Assembly (NCBI GenBank): GCA_011050525.1
Contig: DRFO01000012.1
Span: 62,001 to 126,000 of the forward strand
Length of the DNA: 64,000 bases
Origin: Halopseudomonas xinjiangensis
Lineage (GTDB): Bacteria > Pseudomonadota > Gammaproteobacteria > Pseudomonadales > Pseudomonadaceae
Direction: 5' to 3'
Below, in pieces: positions 1-7,853 of this stretch. The notes beneath the pieces were generated by a model. That model did no database searches, was not told where the DNA came from, and saw only the letters and a list, made by a program, of their open reading frames with translations. The position numbers and the translations under genes were made by a program. The number at the start of each line of letters is the position of its first letter. The stretch's first letter is position 1.

Positions 1-89
1 GTTATTAAGCCTTTGGGTTTGAGCCTCACACGGCTTCCGACACGTTGCGCGGTCAAGCCTTGCTCTCGGAGATAGTCGATAGCGGCCAT
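1..89 (-). CDS. Small protein downstream of RepA-like helicase (partial)
   Basis: The reading frame runs off the left edge of the window. Its ATG at 89 overlaps the TGA of the helicase gene by one base, so translation is probably coupled. The visible 29 residues begin MAAIDYLREQGL and continue with a basic stretch. Short proteins starting with a similar helix are often found after RepA-like helicases in Pseudomonas elements, but I cannot name a function. Only the N-terminus is visible. Confidence 0.55.
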   Translation of the reverse strand, partial: MAAIDYLREQGLTAQRVGSRVRLKPKGLI

Positions 90-1297
90 CACAGATCCTC
101 CGCGTCAGGATCTGCATCAGCGATTTCATCGAAGGTGCTCATCTCTTGCCGAAGGTGCTCACTGTTTTGTCTGAGCATCTTCGGGGAATCTTGAGCATCT
201 TCGGCGCATGAATGAGCACCTTGGAAGGGAAGCTCCCAGAACCATCCGGCGTCCATTCCGCCTTTTCTGGCTTTAGCTCCGATTGCTTTCTGTGCTCTGC
301 GCACGGTTGCCCAGGTCAAGCCGCTGCCGTCAGCGTCAACCTTAATTTGCTTGGTGGGGATCGGGCCGTTCGCCAGTAGAGCGCGGAGAAAATCGCAAGC
401 CTCGTCTAATTCAGTCCTGCGTTCGTCTGTGTTGTCGCCTTCAACATCCGCCAGAATATCCCGAGCGGTGCCTTCGATACGGTCGCCCCATAAAACTCTT
501 GTTGTTGAAATCCCAGCACTAACGGTGGTCTCTTCGATGGTGTAAGAACAGCCGCCAGAGTCGATAGAGATGTTCGACTTCGCCCGTGCCAAAACACGAA
601 GCTCTGAATCCTCTTGCTTGGCAGCTACCAAGACCGTTCGAGCCAAGGCTCCGAAGGCTTGAGAGCCCAGCACACGGTCAGCGGGGTTACTGCCTGCCGA
701 TCCTTTGGAAAAGTGAGTAATGCCGATAATCGCGCAATCGTAGCGCTCGGCTAGGTCTACCAAGCTTTGTAGAGCGCGGCGGACTTGGTTGGCCTGATTC
801 ATGTCGCCGGCAACGGCTGAAACGATGGGGTCGATCATTATCATTCCCACGTCGCCGATGCGCTCCATCTCAGCGGCGAGTAGATTGATATCCTTCGCCG
901 GGTCGAATGGTTCCATCTCGCCCAATCCGTTGATCCGGCCTTGCAAGATCGAAACCTTACTGAGATCCGCGCCAGCCGCTATCAGCCGTGGAACGATCGT
1001 GTCGGCGGGATCGTCTTCACTGGACCAAATCATCACGCTTCGGCGCTCGCTGCAGCGCTCCCCATCTGGCCATTTTCCCGCGCTGGTCATCGTCGCAGCT
1101 AAACCGATGTTGAGTGTCGTTTTCCCGGTTCCACCAGCGCCTGCCAGGATGGTGAGTTTCCCCAAGGCTATCCATCCTGGCCAGGCCCAATGAATAGCGC
1201 GTGGGGTGATGCTGCTAGCCGGAACGGCATTCGCCCGCCATGCATTTTTAGACGTGGCTTCCCATTCCTTGGCGAAGCGATCTATAACGGCTGTCAT
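89..1297 (-). CDS. RepA-like AAA family ATPase/helicase (AAA_25 type)
   Basis: This 402-residue protein has a RecA-fold ATPase core. It has a Walker A at about residues 50-57 (AGAGGTGKTT), a WSSEDDPADT segment, a Walker B-like MIMIDP stretch and a GITHFSKG sensor region. This arrangement is typical of the hexameric RepA helicases of mobile replicons. It probably unwinds element DNA for replication. The C-terminal part looks like a winged-helix region followed by an acidic tail. The gene overlaps the upstream CHC2 gene by 4 bp and the next gene by 1 bp, so the three form one translationally coupled replication module. Function in this host is inferred. Confidence 0.85.
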   Translation of the reverse strand: MTAVIDRFAKEWEATSKNAWRANAVPASSITPRAIHWAWPGWIALGKLTILAGAGGTGKTTLNIGLAATMTSAGKWPDGERCSERRSVMIWSSEDDPADTIVPRLIAAGADLSKVSILQGRINGLGEMEPFDPAKDINLLAAEMERIGDVGMIMIDPIVSAVAGDMNQANQVRRALQSLVDLAERYDCAIIGITHFSKGSAGSNPADRVLGSQAFGALARTVLVAAKQEDSELRVLARAKSNISIDSGGCSYTIEETTVSAGISTTRVLWGDRIEGTARDILADVEGDNTDERRTELDEACDFLRALLANGPIPTKQIKVDADGSGLTWATVRRAQKAIGAKARKGGMDAGWFWELPFQGAHSCAEDAQDSPKMLRQNSEHLRQEMSTFDEIADADPDAEDL

Positions 1298-1671
1298 GGC
1301 TTCACTCCAAGGCGTTGCTTGGCGAGTTCAAATCGCGCCTGATCGTTCGCGTTTAAATGGTTGCCACGCATCAGCGAGTTCAAGGCAATGTGATAAACGA
1401 TTTGCTCATGCTTTATTGCTGCTTTGCTCGGGCCTCTGCGCTCTTTCTTGTCGCCGGGGAATAGGTCGCCTAGATCCATTTCGAGCGCTGCGGTGATCTG
1501 GTGAATCGTGCAGCCGGCCCAGCAGTGCAACAGAACCTTGCCGTCTTCCGCTTCGGATATCGCCAGGCTTGGGTCCTTGTCGTCATGGGCAGGGCAGCAG
1601 GCTTTCCATTTGTTCGGGCCGCTGGCCTTGACTTTGTCCAGTTGGATTAGGATTCGGTCGATAGGCATCAT
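1294..1671 (-). CDS. CHC2-type zinc-binding protein, primase-like fragment
   Basis: This 125-residue protein carries a CHC2 zinc-binding pattern near residues 23-58, seen as CCPAHDDKDPSL followed by HCWAGC. That motif starts bacterial and phage primases. No TOPRIM or polymerase domain follows, so this is a stand-alone zinc-finger module that may recruit or assist a primase, or act with the adjacent RepA-like helicase. Its end overlaps the helicase start by 4 bp and its start overlaps the preceding HTH gene by 4 bp. That spacing supports a single operon of HTH, CHC2 and helicase genes. Confidence 0.8.
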   Translation of the reverse strand: MMPIDRILIQLDKVKASGPNKWKACCPAHDDKDPSLAISEAEDGKVLLHCWAGCTIHQITAALEMDLGDLFPGDKKERRGPSKAAIKHEQIVYHIALNSLMRGNHLNANDQARFELAKQRLGVKP

Positions 1672-1928
1672 GCCGCTTCTCCGGTGTGGTCGGAGGTGCG
1701 GCGGTGTAGAAATTCGGCCAGGTCAGTGACGCGATAGCGAACCAGACGCCCGACCTTACGGAAGGGGAGGTTATAGCGACCAGTGGAGCGCCAAACGGAC
1801 AACGTAGATGCTTTGACGCCTAGAGCAAGAGCGGCTTGCTTGTCATCAATTTGGGCGGGAGGGTTCTGCGGGTCGTAGCCAAGTGCCGCGGCAATTTCGG
1901 CTTTGATTGTTTCGATGTTGGTGTGCAT
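1668..1928 (-). CDS. Helix-turn-helix excisionase/AlpA-like regulator
   Basis: This 86-residue protein contains a MerR/HTH_17-type fold: KQAALALGVKASTLSVWR, then a basic wing ending RLVRYRVTDLAEFL. Such proteins act as excisionases or as regulators of integrase and replication genes. It heads the replication operon of element 1, and a pair of 16-bp direct repeats lies about 85-120 bp upstream of its start. Whether it controls excision, replication or both cannot be told from the sequence. Confidence 0.8.
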   Translation of the reverse strand: MHTNIETIKAEIAAALGYDPQNPPAQIDDKQAALALGVKASTLSVWRSTGRYNLPFRKVGRLVRYRVTDLAEFLHRRTSDHTGEAA

Positions 1929-2012
1929 TGGTAAAGCCTCGTCGGGTTAGAAGTGACGAGGCCATCTTGTGTAATGCAGCAGTTCTTAAAAATTCCCGAC
2001 ACGTAACGGAAA

Positions 2013-2049
2013 TGAGGTTATCCGTTACGCAATTGAGGTTATCCGTTAC
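2013..2049. repeat. Two direct 16-bp repeats, iteron- or operator-like
   Basis: The 16-mer TGAGGTTATCCGTTAC occurs at 2013-2028 and 2034-2049, 21 bp apart, which is about two helical turns. A partial inverted copy (GTAACGGA) lies just before at 2003-2010. The array sits in the gap upstream of the HTH gene of element 1 and overlaps the stop of the upstream gene. It looks like a binding site for the HTH protein, or a small iteron cluster for the RepA-like helicase. Confidence 0.6.
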
Positions 2050-2791
2050 AGTCGGGAGGGTTTAGGAGGCCGACCGCCTTTGCGCGCAAAGCTGGGTGCG
2101 ACTGGCTTTATCCAGTCCCTAACGCGGTCTTTCTCCGGCAGCACTTTCGCAAATCCTTCCTCATACATCCTGCTATAGACTTCCTCTGTCATTGATCCAA
2201 TTCGCATCGTTGCGTATTCAGCGGACCGCCATAGGTCGGTAGCTATCGCCTGCGCTCGCTCAACCTTGGAATCATGGGCACTGTGCATCTTCACCAGTGA
2301 TCTCTTGTGACCGCTCTGACGCTCGTGGATGGCAAGCGTTGTGCTTTTAACGACTGCGTAGCTTGCGCTTAGAAGCTCCCGCATTATGTCGCGCGTAATT
2401 TCTGCTGCTTTCGGAAAATCCGATTCGACCTCTTCTAACATGAGAAACGCCAGGGTCACCCTCAAAGAGGCATCCGCCATGGTTTGCAAGTCTGCGGCCA
2501 GGCTCGTGGTTGCCATGGCGAGGAGATATTCAGGCTGGTTGAGCAGACGATCAATTTTGCTCTTCGCCTCCGGGTCAGCGACCGGGTTGCTAGCCTTGAC
2601 TGCCTCCCATGTCTGCGGGTCTCGCATCCGATCGGCGACGGCGAGACCGGTTGCTGAAGGGTAATCATGTCGGAGTCTGCGGGATTGGACACTCGTTCGA
2701 TCTCGTCCATAAACCGGGCCGGCAACCACTCTCTAAGGTTTTCCTTGCTTCGCGGCAGAATGTCGCTGAGCAACTCCTTCATATCGTCCAT
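2046..2791 (-). pseudogene. Hypothetical protein gene, apparently frameshifted
   Basis: A strong ribosome-binding site (GAGGAGG) precedes an ATG at 2791, whose frame reads convincingly for about 48 residues (MDDMKELLSDILPRS onward) and then turns into arginine-rich noise. A second frame, offset by -1, reads convincingly from about 2660 down to the stop at 2046 (GLAVADRMRDPQTWEAV onward, about 200 residues). That second frame has only a weak GTG start at 2729. Joining them near 2650-2665 would give a protein of roughly 250 residues with a helical body and a basic C-terminus. No canonical slippery heptamer is seen. I read it as a frameshifted gene or a sequencing error. The family is unknown to me. 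Confidence 0.5.
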
Positions 2792-2890
2792 AACGATGCC
2801 TCCTCAGGCAACCTACATTAAATCGACCAGCCAGGCGGGGTAGGTGGCCCGCTTTTCGCCCCGTCGGGCTAGACTGGTCAAACTCGGTTA

Positions 2891-3199
2891 TCAGGCGTTG
2901 ATGCCGCGCTCCTTTAACGCCTGGTGCACGGCGTCAACCACCGCCTTGGCACTCTCCAGCGTGTGATGGACGAGCCAGGCGTTATTGTCTACCAGAGGCT
3001 CCCCCATGCCGGCCGCATTAACTGGAGTTAGCGCCGTGTCGAGCATATCGGATGCTGTTTGCAATGCGTCAGTAATGTCGACGCCAACATTCACGGTAAA
3101 GAGGCGCTGCTGTTTTTCCACCCATCCTGTATTACAGAATGCCGTCCCCTCGTCGGTCTTGATTGAAGTCGGGGCGAGCCCCTGCACGATCGCGTTCAT
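2891..3199 (-). CDS. DUF3077-like small protein
   Basis: This 102-residue protein resembles the small acidic proteins often labelled DUF3077 in Pseudomonas, with a central VNVGVDITDALQTASDML helix and a second C-terminal helix. There is no catalytic motif and no signal peptide. Its start overlaps the stop of the upstream 85-residue gene by 4 bp, so the two are translationally coupled. The family assignment is from memory of the pattern and is tentative. The role within the element is unknown. Confidence 0.6.
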   Translation of the reverse strand: MNAIVQGLAPTSIKTDEGTAFCNTGWVEKQQRLFTVNVGVDITDALQTASDMLDTALTPVNAAGMGEPLVDNNAWLVHHTLESAKAVVDAVHQALKERGINA

Positions 3200-3453
3200 G
3201 GACGTTGCTCCGAAAGGCCGTGCTTCTCGCTGATTTCCCGGGCGTAGCCTTCGAACAGGCTCACCTGGTGCTCAGCGACGTATTGCATTACGCCTGCGAG
3301 GTCTTTCGCTCGAAGCGGGAACCCGTCCCGGATGGCTGACTGGATGGCGGCGGCCAGCGATTCCGTCCATGAGGCGTACTCAACGGCGACGGTTGCCTGG
3401 TCGTGCATTTCATCGGGGTCAATCGGGGTTGCTACGTTCACTTGTGCTGTCAT
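3196..3453 (-). CDS. Hypothetical small protein
   Basis: This 85-residue acidic protein is probably helical (EYASWTESLAAAIQSAIRDG, then a second helix), with no recognised domain. It overlaps the DUF3077-like gene by 4 bp. The pair lies between the ribbon-helix-helix gene and the frameshifted gene of element 1. No function is proposed. Confidence 0.55.
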   Translation of the reverse strand: MTAQVNVATPIDPDEMHDQATVAVEYASWTESLAAAIQSAIRDGFPLRAKDLAGVMQYVAEHQVSLFEGYAREISEKHGLSEQRP

Positions 3454-3573
3454 GGGTACTGCTCCTTGTGCGCGGCCCCTGATCCCCTCCCCAGGTTCGC
3501 GGGCGGCCGCTGATGTGATGTTGTTATCGTGTTGCGTGTCAGTTTTCTTGAATCCGTTCGTCGCCCGGATCCC

Positions 3574-3936
3574 TTACAGCTTGACGTAGATCGCTTTGTT
3601 TCCCGAGGTGCGGTCGACCCAGTTAGCTATGCCTTGTGACTCAACCAGCTTGCGAAATCGTTTACCCAGCGACTTACGCTCTCCACCGGTCATGCCGTCC
3701 CAGCTTTCTTGATCAATGACATCGTCCAACGAGAATTGCTTTCCGGATTCGATGAGAGAAATTCCTTCGACAGCTGCAACCAATACGTTATCGACCAACG
3801 TGCTTTCGGCTATCGGCTGGTGAAGAGCTTCGCGCAGAAGCTCATCGATCAGCGCTTCAGTAGTGGTGTTTGTCTCAACGGCACGTGCGGTCAAGGCGGC
3901 AACCAGATCGTCTTGCATATTGATTTGGATTTGCAT
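3574..3936 (-). CDS. Ribbon-helix-helix/DUF1413-like DNA-binding protein
   Basis: The start at 3936 follows a good ribosome-binding site (AGGAGA), which fits better than the longer frame to 3975. Residues 1-40 look like a ribbon-helix-helix domain (MQIQINMQDDLVAALTARA, then helices). Residues 65-120 match the DUF1413 pattern (SLDDVIDQESWDGM, then GKRFRKLVE). The combination suggests a DNA-binding regulator, possibly antitoxin-like, although no toxin is adjacent. An inverted repeat just upstream may be its own operator. Confidence 0.65.
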   Translation of the reverse strand: MQIQINMQDDLVAALTARAVETNTTTEALIDELLREALHQPIAESTLVDNVLVAAVEGISLIESGKQFSLDDVIDQESWDGMTGGERKSLGKRFRKLVESQGIANWVDRTSGNKAIYVKL

Positions 3937-3960
3937 GGTGATGTCTCCTGTGTAGTGAGA

Positions 3961-3993
3961 TTGCAATTTACTCATCTAATTACATGAGTGCAA
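3961..3993. promoter_or_regulatory. Inverted repeat upstream of RHH/DUF1413 gene
   Basis: ACTCAT at 3970-3975 pairs with ATGAGT at 3984-3989 around an 8-nt spacer, and outer TTGCA and TGCAA arms extend the symmetry. The site lies 25-57 bp upstream of the RHH/DUF1413 start. RHH proteins commonly autoregulate through such sites, so this is a likely operator. Confidence 0.45.
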
Positions 3994-4050
3994 CACCTTT
4001 TCATGATAATCGATAAAAGATTAGCAAGGTTCAATTAACCTCCGAGGCGG

Positions 4051-4677
4051 TTAACCTGCTTTGATCCACGCCTTAACTTGGCGCTGAGCAACAAGAAAGC
4101 TGGTGCCCCGGCCTTTGCGACTAGCGACGAAAGCCTCAACGTCTGCTAGCGCCGTGTTCTTCAGCTTGCAACGGTTGAAATAGGCTCGAAGTTTTTGGCT
4201 AGAGCCTCCGGGCTCCGAGGTCGCCCAATAAAGGACATGTACCAGCGCGCCAGTATGCTTGCCTTCCAGACGTAGAGCGTTCGCAAGAGACAGGCTGACG
4301 CTCGCATCGAGGCCGGCAGCCTCCTTAGCCGAGAATCCGGACCGATGCGCGTGCTGCATGTAAAGGTGCTTTTGATCGTGGTAACGAGCCCAAGCTTCAT
4401 CGAAGCGGCTGGCCTTCACGGCGGCGCTAGCGGCTCTGCCTGCTTCAGCCGCCAGCCCGAGATAGTCGGTACTATCGCGAGCTTCTAAGCGGTCCACGAT
4501 TTGCTGAAGCGCTACGGGGTCAGACGGAAGGGTGATAGTCGCCGCACGTATTGGTTTCTGTAACGCAGCCACAGGAGGGGGCGAAGGCGTCTGGGATGCG
4601 CGGCGGCTGACGGGCTTGTTAGAAACGAGCCGCTTTCGGAGGCGCAGCAGGGCTTTGATAAGGGAGAGGAGTGGCAT
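4051..4677 (-). CDS. Hypothetical protein downstream of integrase 1
   Basis: This 208-residue protein has a basic, hydrophobic N-terminus (MPLLSLIKALLRLRKRL), a proline-rich linker near residues 27-40, and an alpha-helical body rich in alanine and aromatic residues. The C-terminus is basic (KGRGTSFLVAQRQVKAW). It begins 29 bp after the integrase stop on the same strand and is probably co-transcribed. The body could be TPR-like, but I do not recognise a family. Confidence 0.6.
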   Translation of the reverse strand: MPLLSLIKALLRLRKRLVSNKPVSRRASQTPSPPPVAALQKPIRAATITLPSDPVALQQIVDRLEARDSTDYLGLAAEAGRAASAAVKASRFDEAWARYHDQKHLYMQHAHRSGFSAKEAAGLDASVSLSLANALRLEGKHTGALVHVLYWATSEPGGSSQKLRAYFNRCKLKNTALADVEAFVASRKGRGTSFLVAQRQVKAWIKAG

Positions 4678-4706
4678 GGGCCGTCCGTGGCGAGTCTAGA
4701 TATGGA

Positions 4707-5957
4707 TCAAGTGTCTGACTGGGCGTCACAGGTGTCAACGGTCTTGGCGCCCATGGCAGCAGTAATCTTATTGAGTACGTCGCGCACCGGATCGTTTTCA
4801 AGGTGGGCGTAGCGCTGCGTCGTGATGGTCGTGGTATGTCCTAGCAGCTTGCCTACCATCGGCAGGCTGACGCCCTGGCCAACTAGCCAACTAGCAGTTG
4901 TATGCCTCAGATCATGTATACGGACGTCCGGCACAGCTTCCATCTTTGACGCCTTCGCGTAGATAGCCAGTACGTCTTTCCATGCCGCGTAAATATCGCT
5001 GATATGGCTGTTGCCATTCGCAGAGGGGAATACCCAATTTGGATTCAGCCCCGTTCGCCGGTTCAAAACTTCCATTGCAGCCGGCACAAGCGGAATCGTG
5101 TGGATACGCTTGTTCTTATGGTGGGCGCTTCCGATGGTCCAGGCGGCGGCAGTAAGGTCGAGCTGGTCCCATCGCATAGCCTTTACGTTTCCCGATCTAG
5201 CGCCGGTATAAAGGCAGAGCCGGACAACGTCCGCGGCATTCTGATTGCTGATCGAATCCACGGCTTTGAACAAGGCGGGCATCTGCTCCGGCCTGATCCA
5301 CTCTTCGCGGGCAGCTTCATAGTTATCTTTAAGGGTCGTCCAGGGGTTACGGATGTTCAGATTATGGTGCTTTATGACGTGGTTCCACATTGCCCGCGCC
5401 AGACGCTTCACATGGTTGGCCTCAACCGGGCCGCTAGCGACCGTAACGCCGCTGAATATCTTGCTGGCGACTGGCGCGGTTATCTCGCTGACGCGGCGTT
5501 TGGCGCGGTCCTTTAAATGACAATCATAAAGGCGCTGATCTTTTTTCCAGCTCCGTTTGATGGGCTTATCTGGGTTCGGGCCGACGGCGCGTTCAGACTT
5601 CCAGATTGCCCATATGTCGCCCACGGTCATTTCATCTTTTCGAGTCAGTGAGGCGGCGCGGACACTTTCACCTGCATTTAATACGCGTAACTTTTCGCGC
5701 GCAGCAGAGGACGCTTGTTCGACGGTCAACCCGTCTGATCCACCGGTAAAGGCTCCCAGCCGAATAAACTCTGTATTACCGCTTCGGCCCATACCGGCAA
5801 CGCGGCGAATCACATAGAAAGTTTTGGTTCCTGCAGGAGTGACGCACAAGGCCAGACCGGCCGTTTTTGCATCCCGGTACCAGGCACGCTTATCAGTCGG
5901 CGCGATTGCAGTCAAAGCGGTTTTTGTGAAGCGCAGGGACGTTTCCTTGCCGGCCAT
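4707..5957 (-). CDS. Tyrosine recombinase/integrase of element 1
   Basis: This is a P4/DUF4102-type site-specific integrase of about 416 residues. The N-terminal arm-binding region (KTAGLALCVTPAGTKTFYV) precedes a SAM-like core-binding domain. The catalytic residues are visible: Arg in TGARSGNVKAMRW, His-x-x-Arg in HDLRHTTASW (near residue 348), His in LLGHTT and the nucleophilic Tyr in QRYAHL (near residue 383). I prefer the ATG at 5957, preceded by GAGGG, over 5984. It lies about 150 bp from the tRNA-Leu 3' fragment at 6107, which fits its target site. Confidence 0.93.
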   Translation of the reverse strand: MAGKETSLRFTKTALTAIAPTDKRAWYRDAKTAGLALCVTPAGTKTFYVIRRVAGMGRSGNTEFIRLGAFTGGSDGLTVEQASSAAREKLRVLNAGESVRAASLTRKDEMTVGDIWAIWKSERAVGPNPDKPIKRSWKKDQRLYDCHLKDRAKRRVSEITAPVASKIFSGVTVASGPVEANHVKRLARAMWNHVIKHHNLNIRNPWTTLKDNYEAAREEWIRPEQMPALFKAVDSISNQNAADVVRLCLYTGARSGNVKAMRWDQLDLTAAAWTIGSAHHKNKRIHTIPLVPAAMEVLNRRTGLNPNWVFPSANGNSHISDIYAAWKDVLAIYAKASKMEAVPDVRIHDLRHTTASWLVGQGVSLPMVGKLLGHTTTITTQRYAHLENDPVRDVLNKITAAMGAKTVDTCDAQSDT

Positions 5958-6106
5958 CTTTTTAATCCCTCGGTTAGCCGTCAATCACCGGTCAATCACA
6001 TTTGGTTAAAACCGGTAATAACTGGTAAAGCGAGAATATGCCTGAAAGCCAGTAAATACAAGGGTTTGTGGTGTTTGGTAAAAATTGGTAAATCGATAAT
6101 AAAGAG

Positions 6107-6166
6107 ACTTAAAATCCCTCGGGGGTAACCCCGTGCCGGTTCGATTCCGGCTCCGGGCACCATCTA
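6107..6166 (+). repeat. att site: 3' half of tRNA-Leu(UAA), between elements 1 and 2
   Basis: The sequence starts in the anticodon loop (ACTTAAAATCCCTCGG), continues through a variable-arm stem and the T arm (GGTTCGATTCC), and ends with the acceptor strand and CCA at 6162. The 5' half of a tRNA is absent, so this is a fragment. Its first 16 nt and last 34 nt are identical to the copy at 19350-19409. The variable arm differs at three positions, two of which form a compensated base pair. It serves as the right end of element 1 and the left end of element 2. Confidence 0.9.
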
Positions 6167-6230
6167 GAACAAGCCTTCCAACCCTTTTTACACAATAACC
6201 TGCTCATGCAAGTTTGAAGTAAAATACCCC

Positions 6231-6251
6231 GCGAACCGTCCAGCGAACTGT
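6231..6251. promoter_or_regulatory. Tandem GCGAACCGT-type motif upstream of first satellite gene
   Basis: GCGAACCGT at 6231-6239 is followed 12 bp later by GCGAACTGT at 6243-6251, just before the first plus-strand gene of element 2. The same 9-mer recurs at 10906, 15632 and 19214 within this element. The repeats look like binding sites of an element-encoded regulator or replication protein. Confidence 0.5.
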
Positions 6252-6272
6252 CTGAGCGAGCGCACCTTTCCC

Positions 6273-6767
6273 ATGAATATCAACGAAACCGAATTAGCCA
6301 AGGCGCGGGCCGCTTGGAACGCTTGCCTCCAGCAGGAGCACGACGCCCAGCAGTTGCAAGAGCGGTTAGTGACGATTCGGGATAAGCTCCAGCCTGCCTT
6401 TGAGCGAATTGAATCCGCATGGTCCCAGCTACGCGCTGATGAAGAACTACGGGAAGTTCTAGGCGATCAGGTGGCGTGGCTAACCGATAACGTCCATGGC
6501 GCTGGCCCAGTTGAGCCGGCTCTAGAGACCCTTCGACACCTCGCCACACTGACCGCGTTCACACCCGGACGAACTGGCCGAGGCCACCACTCGGGCGTCA
6601 GTCTTGAGGCTATCCGTGCGGTTGCCCGTACCCTGGGCCTACGCAGCTACGGCAGTAGTCAGCGGACTAAGCCTCTTCCTGATGAACGCACGCTGCTCAC
6701 CGTCTGCAAGACCTTTGATGGACGTGTCTCTGCGGCCAACGTCCGCAACGCTCTTAAGACCCCGTAA
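6273..6767 (+). CDS. Hypothetical protein, coiled-coil rich
   Basis: This 164-residue protein has an N-terminal helical stretch (about residues 5-60, with QQEHDAQQLQERL) likely to form a coiled coil. A glycine/histidine-rich hinge (GRTGRGHHSG) follows, then a basic C-terminal region. It is the first gene inside element 2, 21 bp after a tandem GCGAACCGT motif. I recognise no family. A regulatory or DNA-binding role is possible but not shown. Confidence 0.6.
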   Translation: MNINETELAKARAAWNACLQQEHDAQQLQERLVTIRDKLQPAFERIESAWSQLRADEELREVLGDQVAWLTDNVHGAGPVEPALETLRHLATLTAFTPGRTGRGHHSGVSLEAIRAVARTLGLRSYGSSQRTKPLPDERTLLTVCKTFDGRVSAANVRNALKTP

Positions 6768-6879
6768 ATAGCTTTCGAAAATAACGTTCATTGGCGGGTC
6801 CCGCCACGCGGCGTCGTTTCTGCGAAAGTTTGCTCCATACGAGGCAGCGCGGTGCTGCCTCGATCATCAGGAGCACAAC

Positions 6880-7257
6880 ATGGATATTCACGAACGATTG
6901 AATAATCTTGAGAATGACATGAAGAGCATTCTTAGTGTTGCCAAGAGCTTCGTATTGGATGCGGAGCCTTCGCTTCGCTTCGGTGCGTGGCAAACTTGGA
7001 CAGAGAACGACTTACGGTATCCGCTGCAGGGCTTAACTGAGGCCTGTTGGGGAGAATGCGGCGAAACACTGGCAGCCGACGCACTTACCCTCGTTCGTGA
7101 TTTGGAGTTTGAATGTGTGCCCCAAGATCGAACCGTGTTTTTGACTATCCAAACGTTCGCTGACAAGCTGTCCGACCTCGGGGAGTCGGAGGATGCTCGT
7201 GCATTGGCGAAGCTGATTTTGAGTGCGCTAGATGCTTTCCCCCGGGTGACGCACTAA
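6880..7257 (+). CDS. Hypothetical small protein
   Basis: This 125-residue acidic protein with three cysteines has no signal peptide and no membrane segment. The N-terminal 20 residues look helical (MDIHERLNNLENDMKSIL) and the rest reads as a helical bundle. An AGGAGC ribosome-binding site precedes the ATG. It stands alone in the early part of element 2. I do not recognise the family. Confidence 0.6.
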   Translation: MDIHERLNNLENDMKSILSVAKSFVLDAEPSLRFGAWQTWTENDLRYPLQGLTEACWGECGETLAADALTLVRDLEFECVPQDRTVFLTIQTFADKLSDLGESEDARALAKLILSALDAFPRVTH

Positions 7258-7601
7258 CCCAGAGTTACCACTCCGGCCCGGTCTAGCAGGCGCTGCGCCT
7301 GCTGGGCTGGTCTGCGAGCCGTAAGACAGACCGTGCCCTCTCTCAGGAAACGGGATGTAAGTGTCACGAGTCATGCGTTGCCCGTTGCGGTGGGAGCGTA
7401 GATGTCGGAGGATTGAAAGCGTTAGCGAGAGCGTGCCTGAATCGACAGGACGAACCAGGACGGCCTACGGAGGGCAGTCCAGTAGCGGTGGCAGTCCGCA
7501 GCTAACAAGCGAACCCTGTTCCGCCGAGCTGGGTTCCATGCTTCGCCAGCAGTGTCCTGGGCGCTTCCGAATCTTGGCGATATCAGATTCGGAAAATTGT
7601 T
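7258..7601. other. 344-bp gene-free control region before AlpA-like gene
   Basis: No convincing gene is present. A strong hairpin (AGCAGGCG and CGCCTGCT, 3-nt loop) sits at 7285-7303, directly after the preceding gene, and may be a terminator or a structural element. The right end holds a perfect 10-bp inverted repeat at 7565-7594 that touches the next gene's translation start. The region probably contains the promoter of the regulator-primase operon. Confidence 0.5.
7565..7594 (+). promoter_or_regulatory. Inverted repeat overlapping the AlpA-like ribosome-binding site
   Basis: TTCCGAATCT at 7565-7574 is repeated inverted as AGATTCGGAA at 7585-7594 with a 10-nt spacer. The right arm ends 7 nt before the ATG at 7602 and contains the only purine-rich ribosome-binding candidate (GGAA). 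It could be an autoregulatory operator, or an RNA hairpin that hides the start site. Confidence 0.55.
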
Positions 7602-7853
7602 ATGTCCCATACTCCTGCCCAAGACGGCAACCTTACCGATAACGTCTCGTTCAACATGCCCAAGCGCTGGCTCCGTGCCAAGGAGACTGCCAAATATCTG
7701 GGCGTGTCCATCCCGCACCTCGCCCGCCTGCGTGAACTGAAGAAAGGCCCGCCGTATCGCAAGTTCGGCACCGTCGTTCTGTATGACATTCGCGAGCTGG
7801 ATGCCTACGTAGAAACACTGCCTCACGTCGAGACTAAGGGTGGTGGCCTATGA
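7602..7853 (+). CDS. AlpA-like helix-turn-helix regulator/excisionase
   Basis: This 83-residue protein has an HTH_17/AlpA pattern: RAKETAKYLGVSIPHLARLR, a basic wing (YRKFGTVVLYDIRELDAYV), then a short tail. In P4-like and related satellites, AlpA proteins switch on integrase or replication genes. The gene overlaps the primase-helicase start by 4 bp (ATGA), so the regulator and replication protein are translationally coupled. The second in-frame ATG at 7656 is a possible alternative start. Confidence 0.82.
   Translation: MSHTPAQDGNLTDNVSFNMPKRWLRAKETAKYLGVSIPHLARLRELKKGPPYRKFGTVVLYDIRELDAYVETLPHVETKGGGL

Larger units (their letters stand above)
1..6166. mobile_element. Integrative element 1 (left end outside window)
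   Basis: Everything from the left edge to the tRNA-Leu 3' fragment is one minus-strand gene array headed by a tyrosine integrase at 4707-5957 and ending in replication-type genes (HTH regulator, CHC2 zinc finger, RepA-like AAA helicase). The right boundary is the tRNA-derived repeat at 6107-6166, which is shared with element 2. The left boundary is not in the window. There is no conjugation or virion gene in the visible part. It could be a phage satellite, a plasmid-like integrative element or a degraded prophage. The visible genes do not decide. Confidence 0.75.

Noticed and set aside
2640-2670. Programmed -1 ribosomal frameshift
   Set aside because: No X-XXY-YYZ heptamer in phase and no evident downstream pseudoknot, so a mutation or sequencing error is simpler.
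2462-2791. 109-residue frame as an independent gene
   Set aside because: Only its first half looks coding. The second half becomes arginine-rich while the -1 frame takes over, so it is treated as the start of a frameshifted gene.
6107-6166. Functional tRNA-Leu gene
   Set aside because: Only the part from the anticodon loop to CCA is present; the upstream sequence cannot form the D arm or the acceptor 5' strand. The same holds for 19350-19409.
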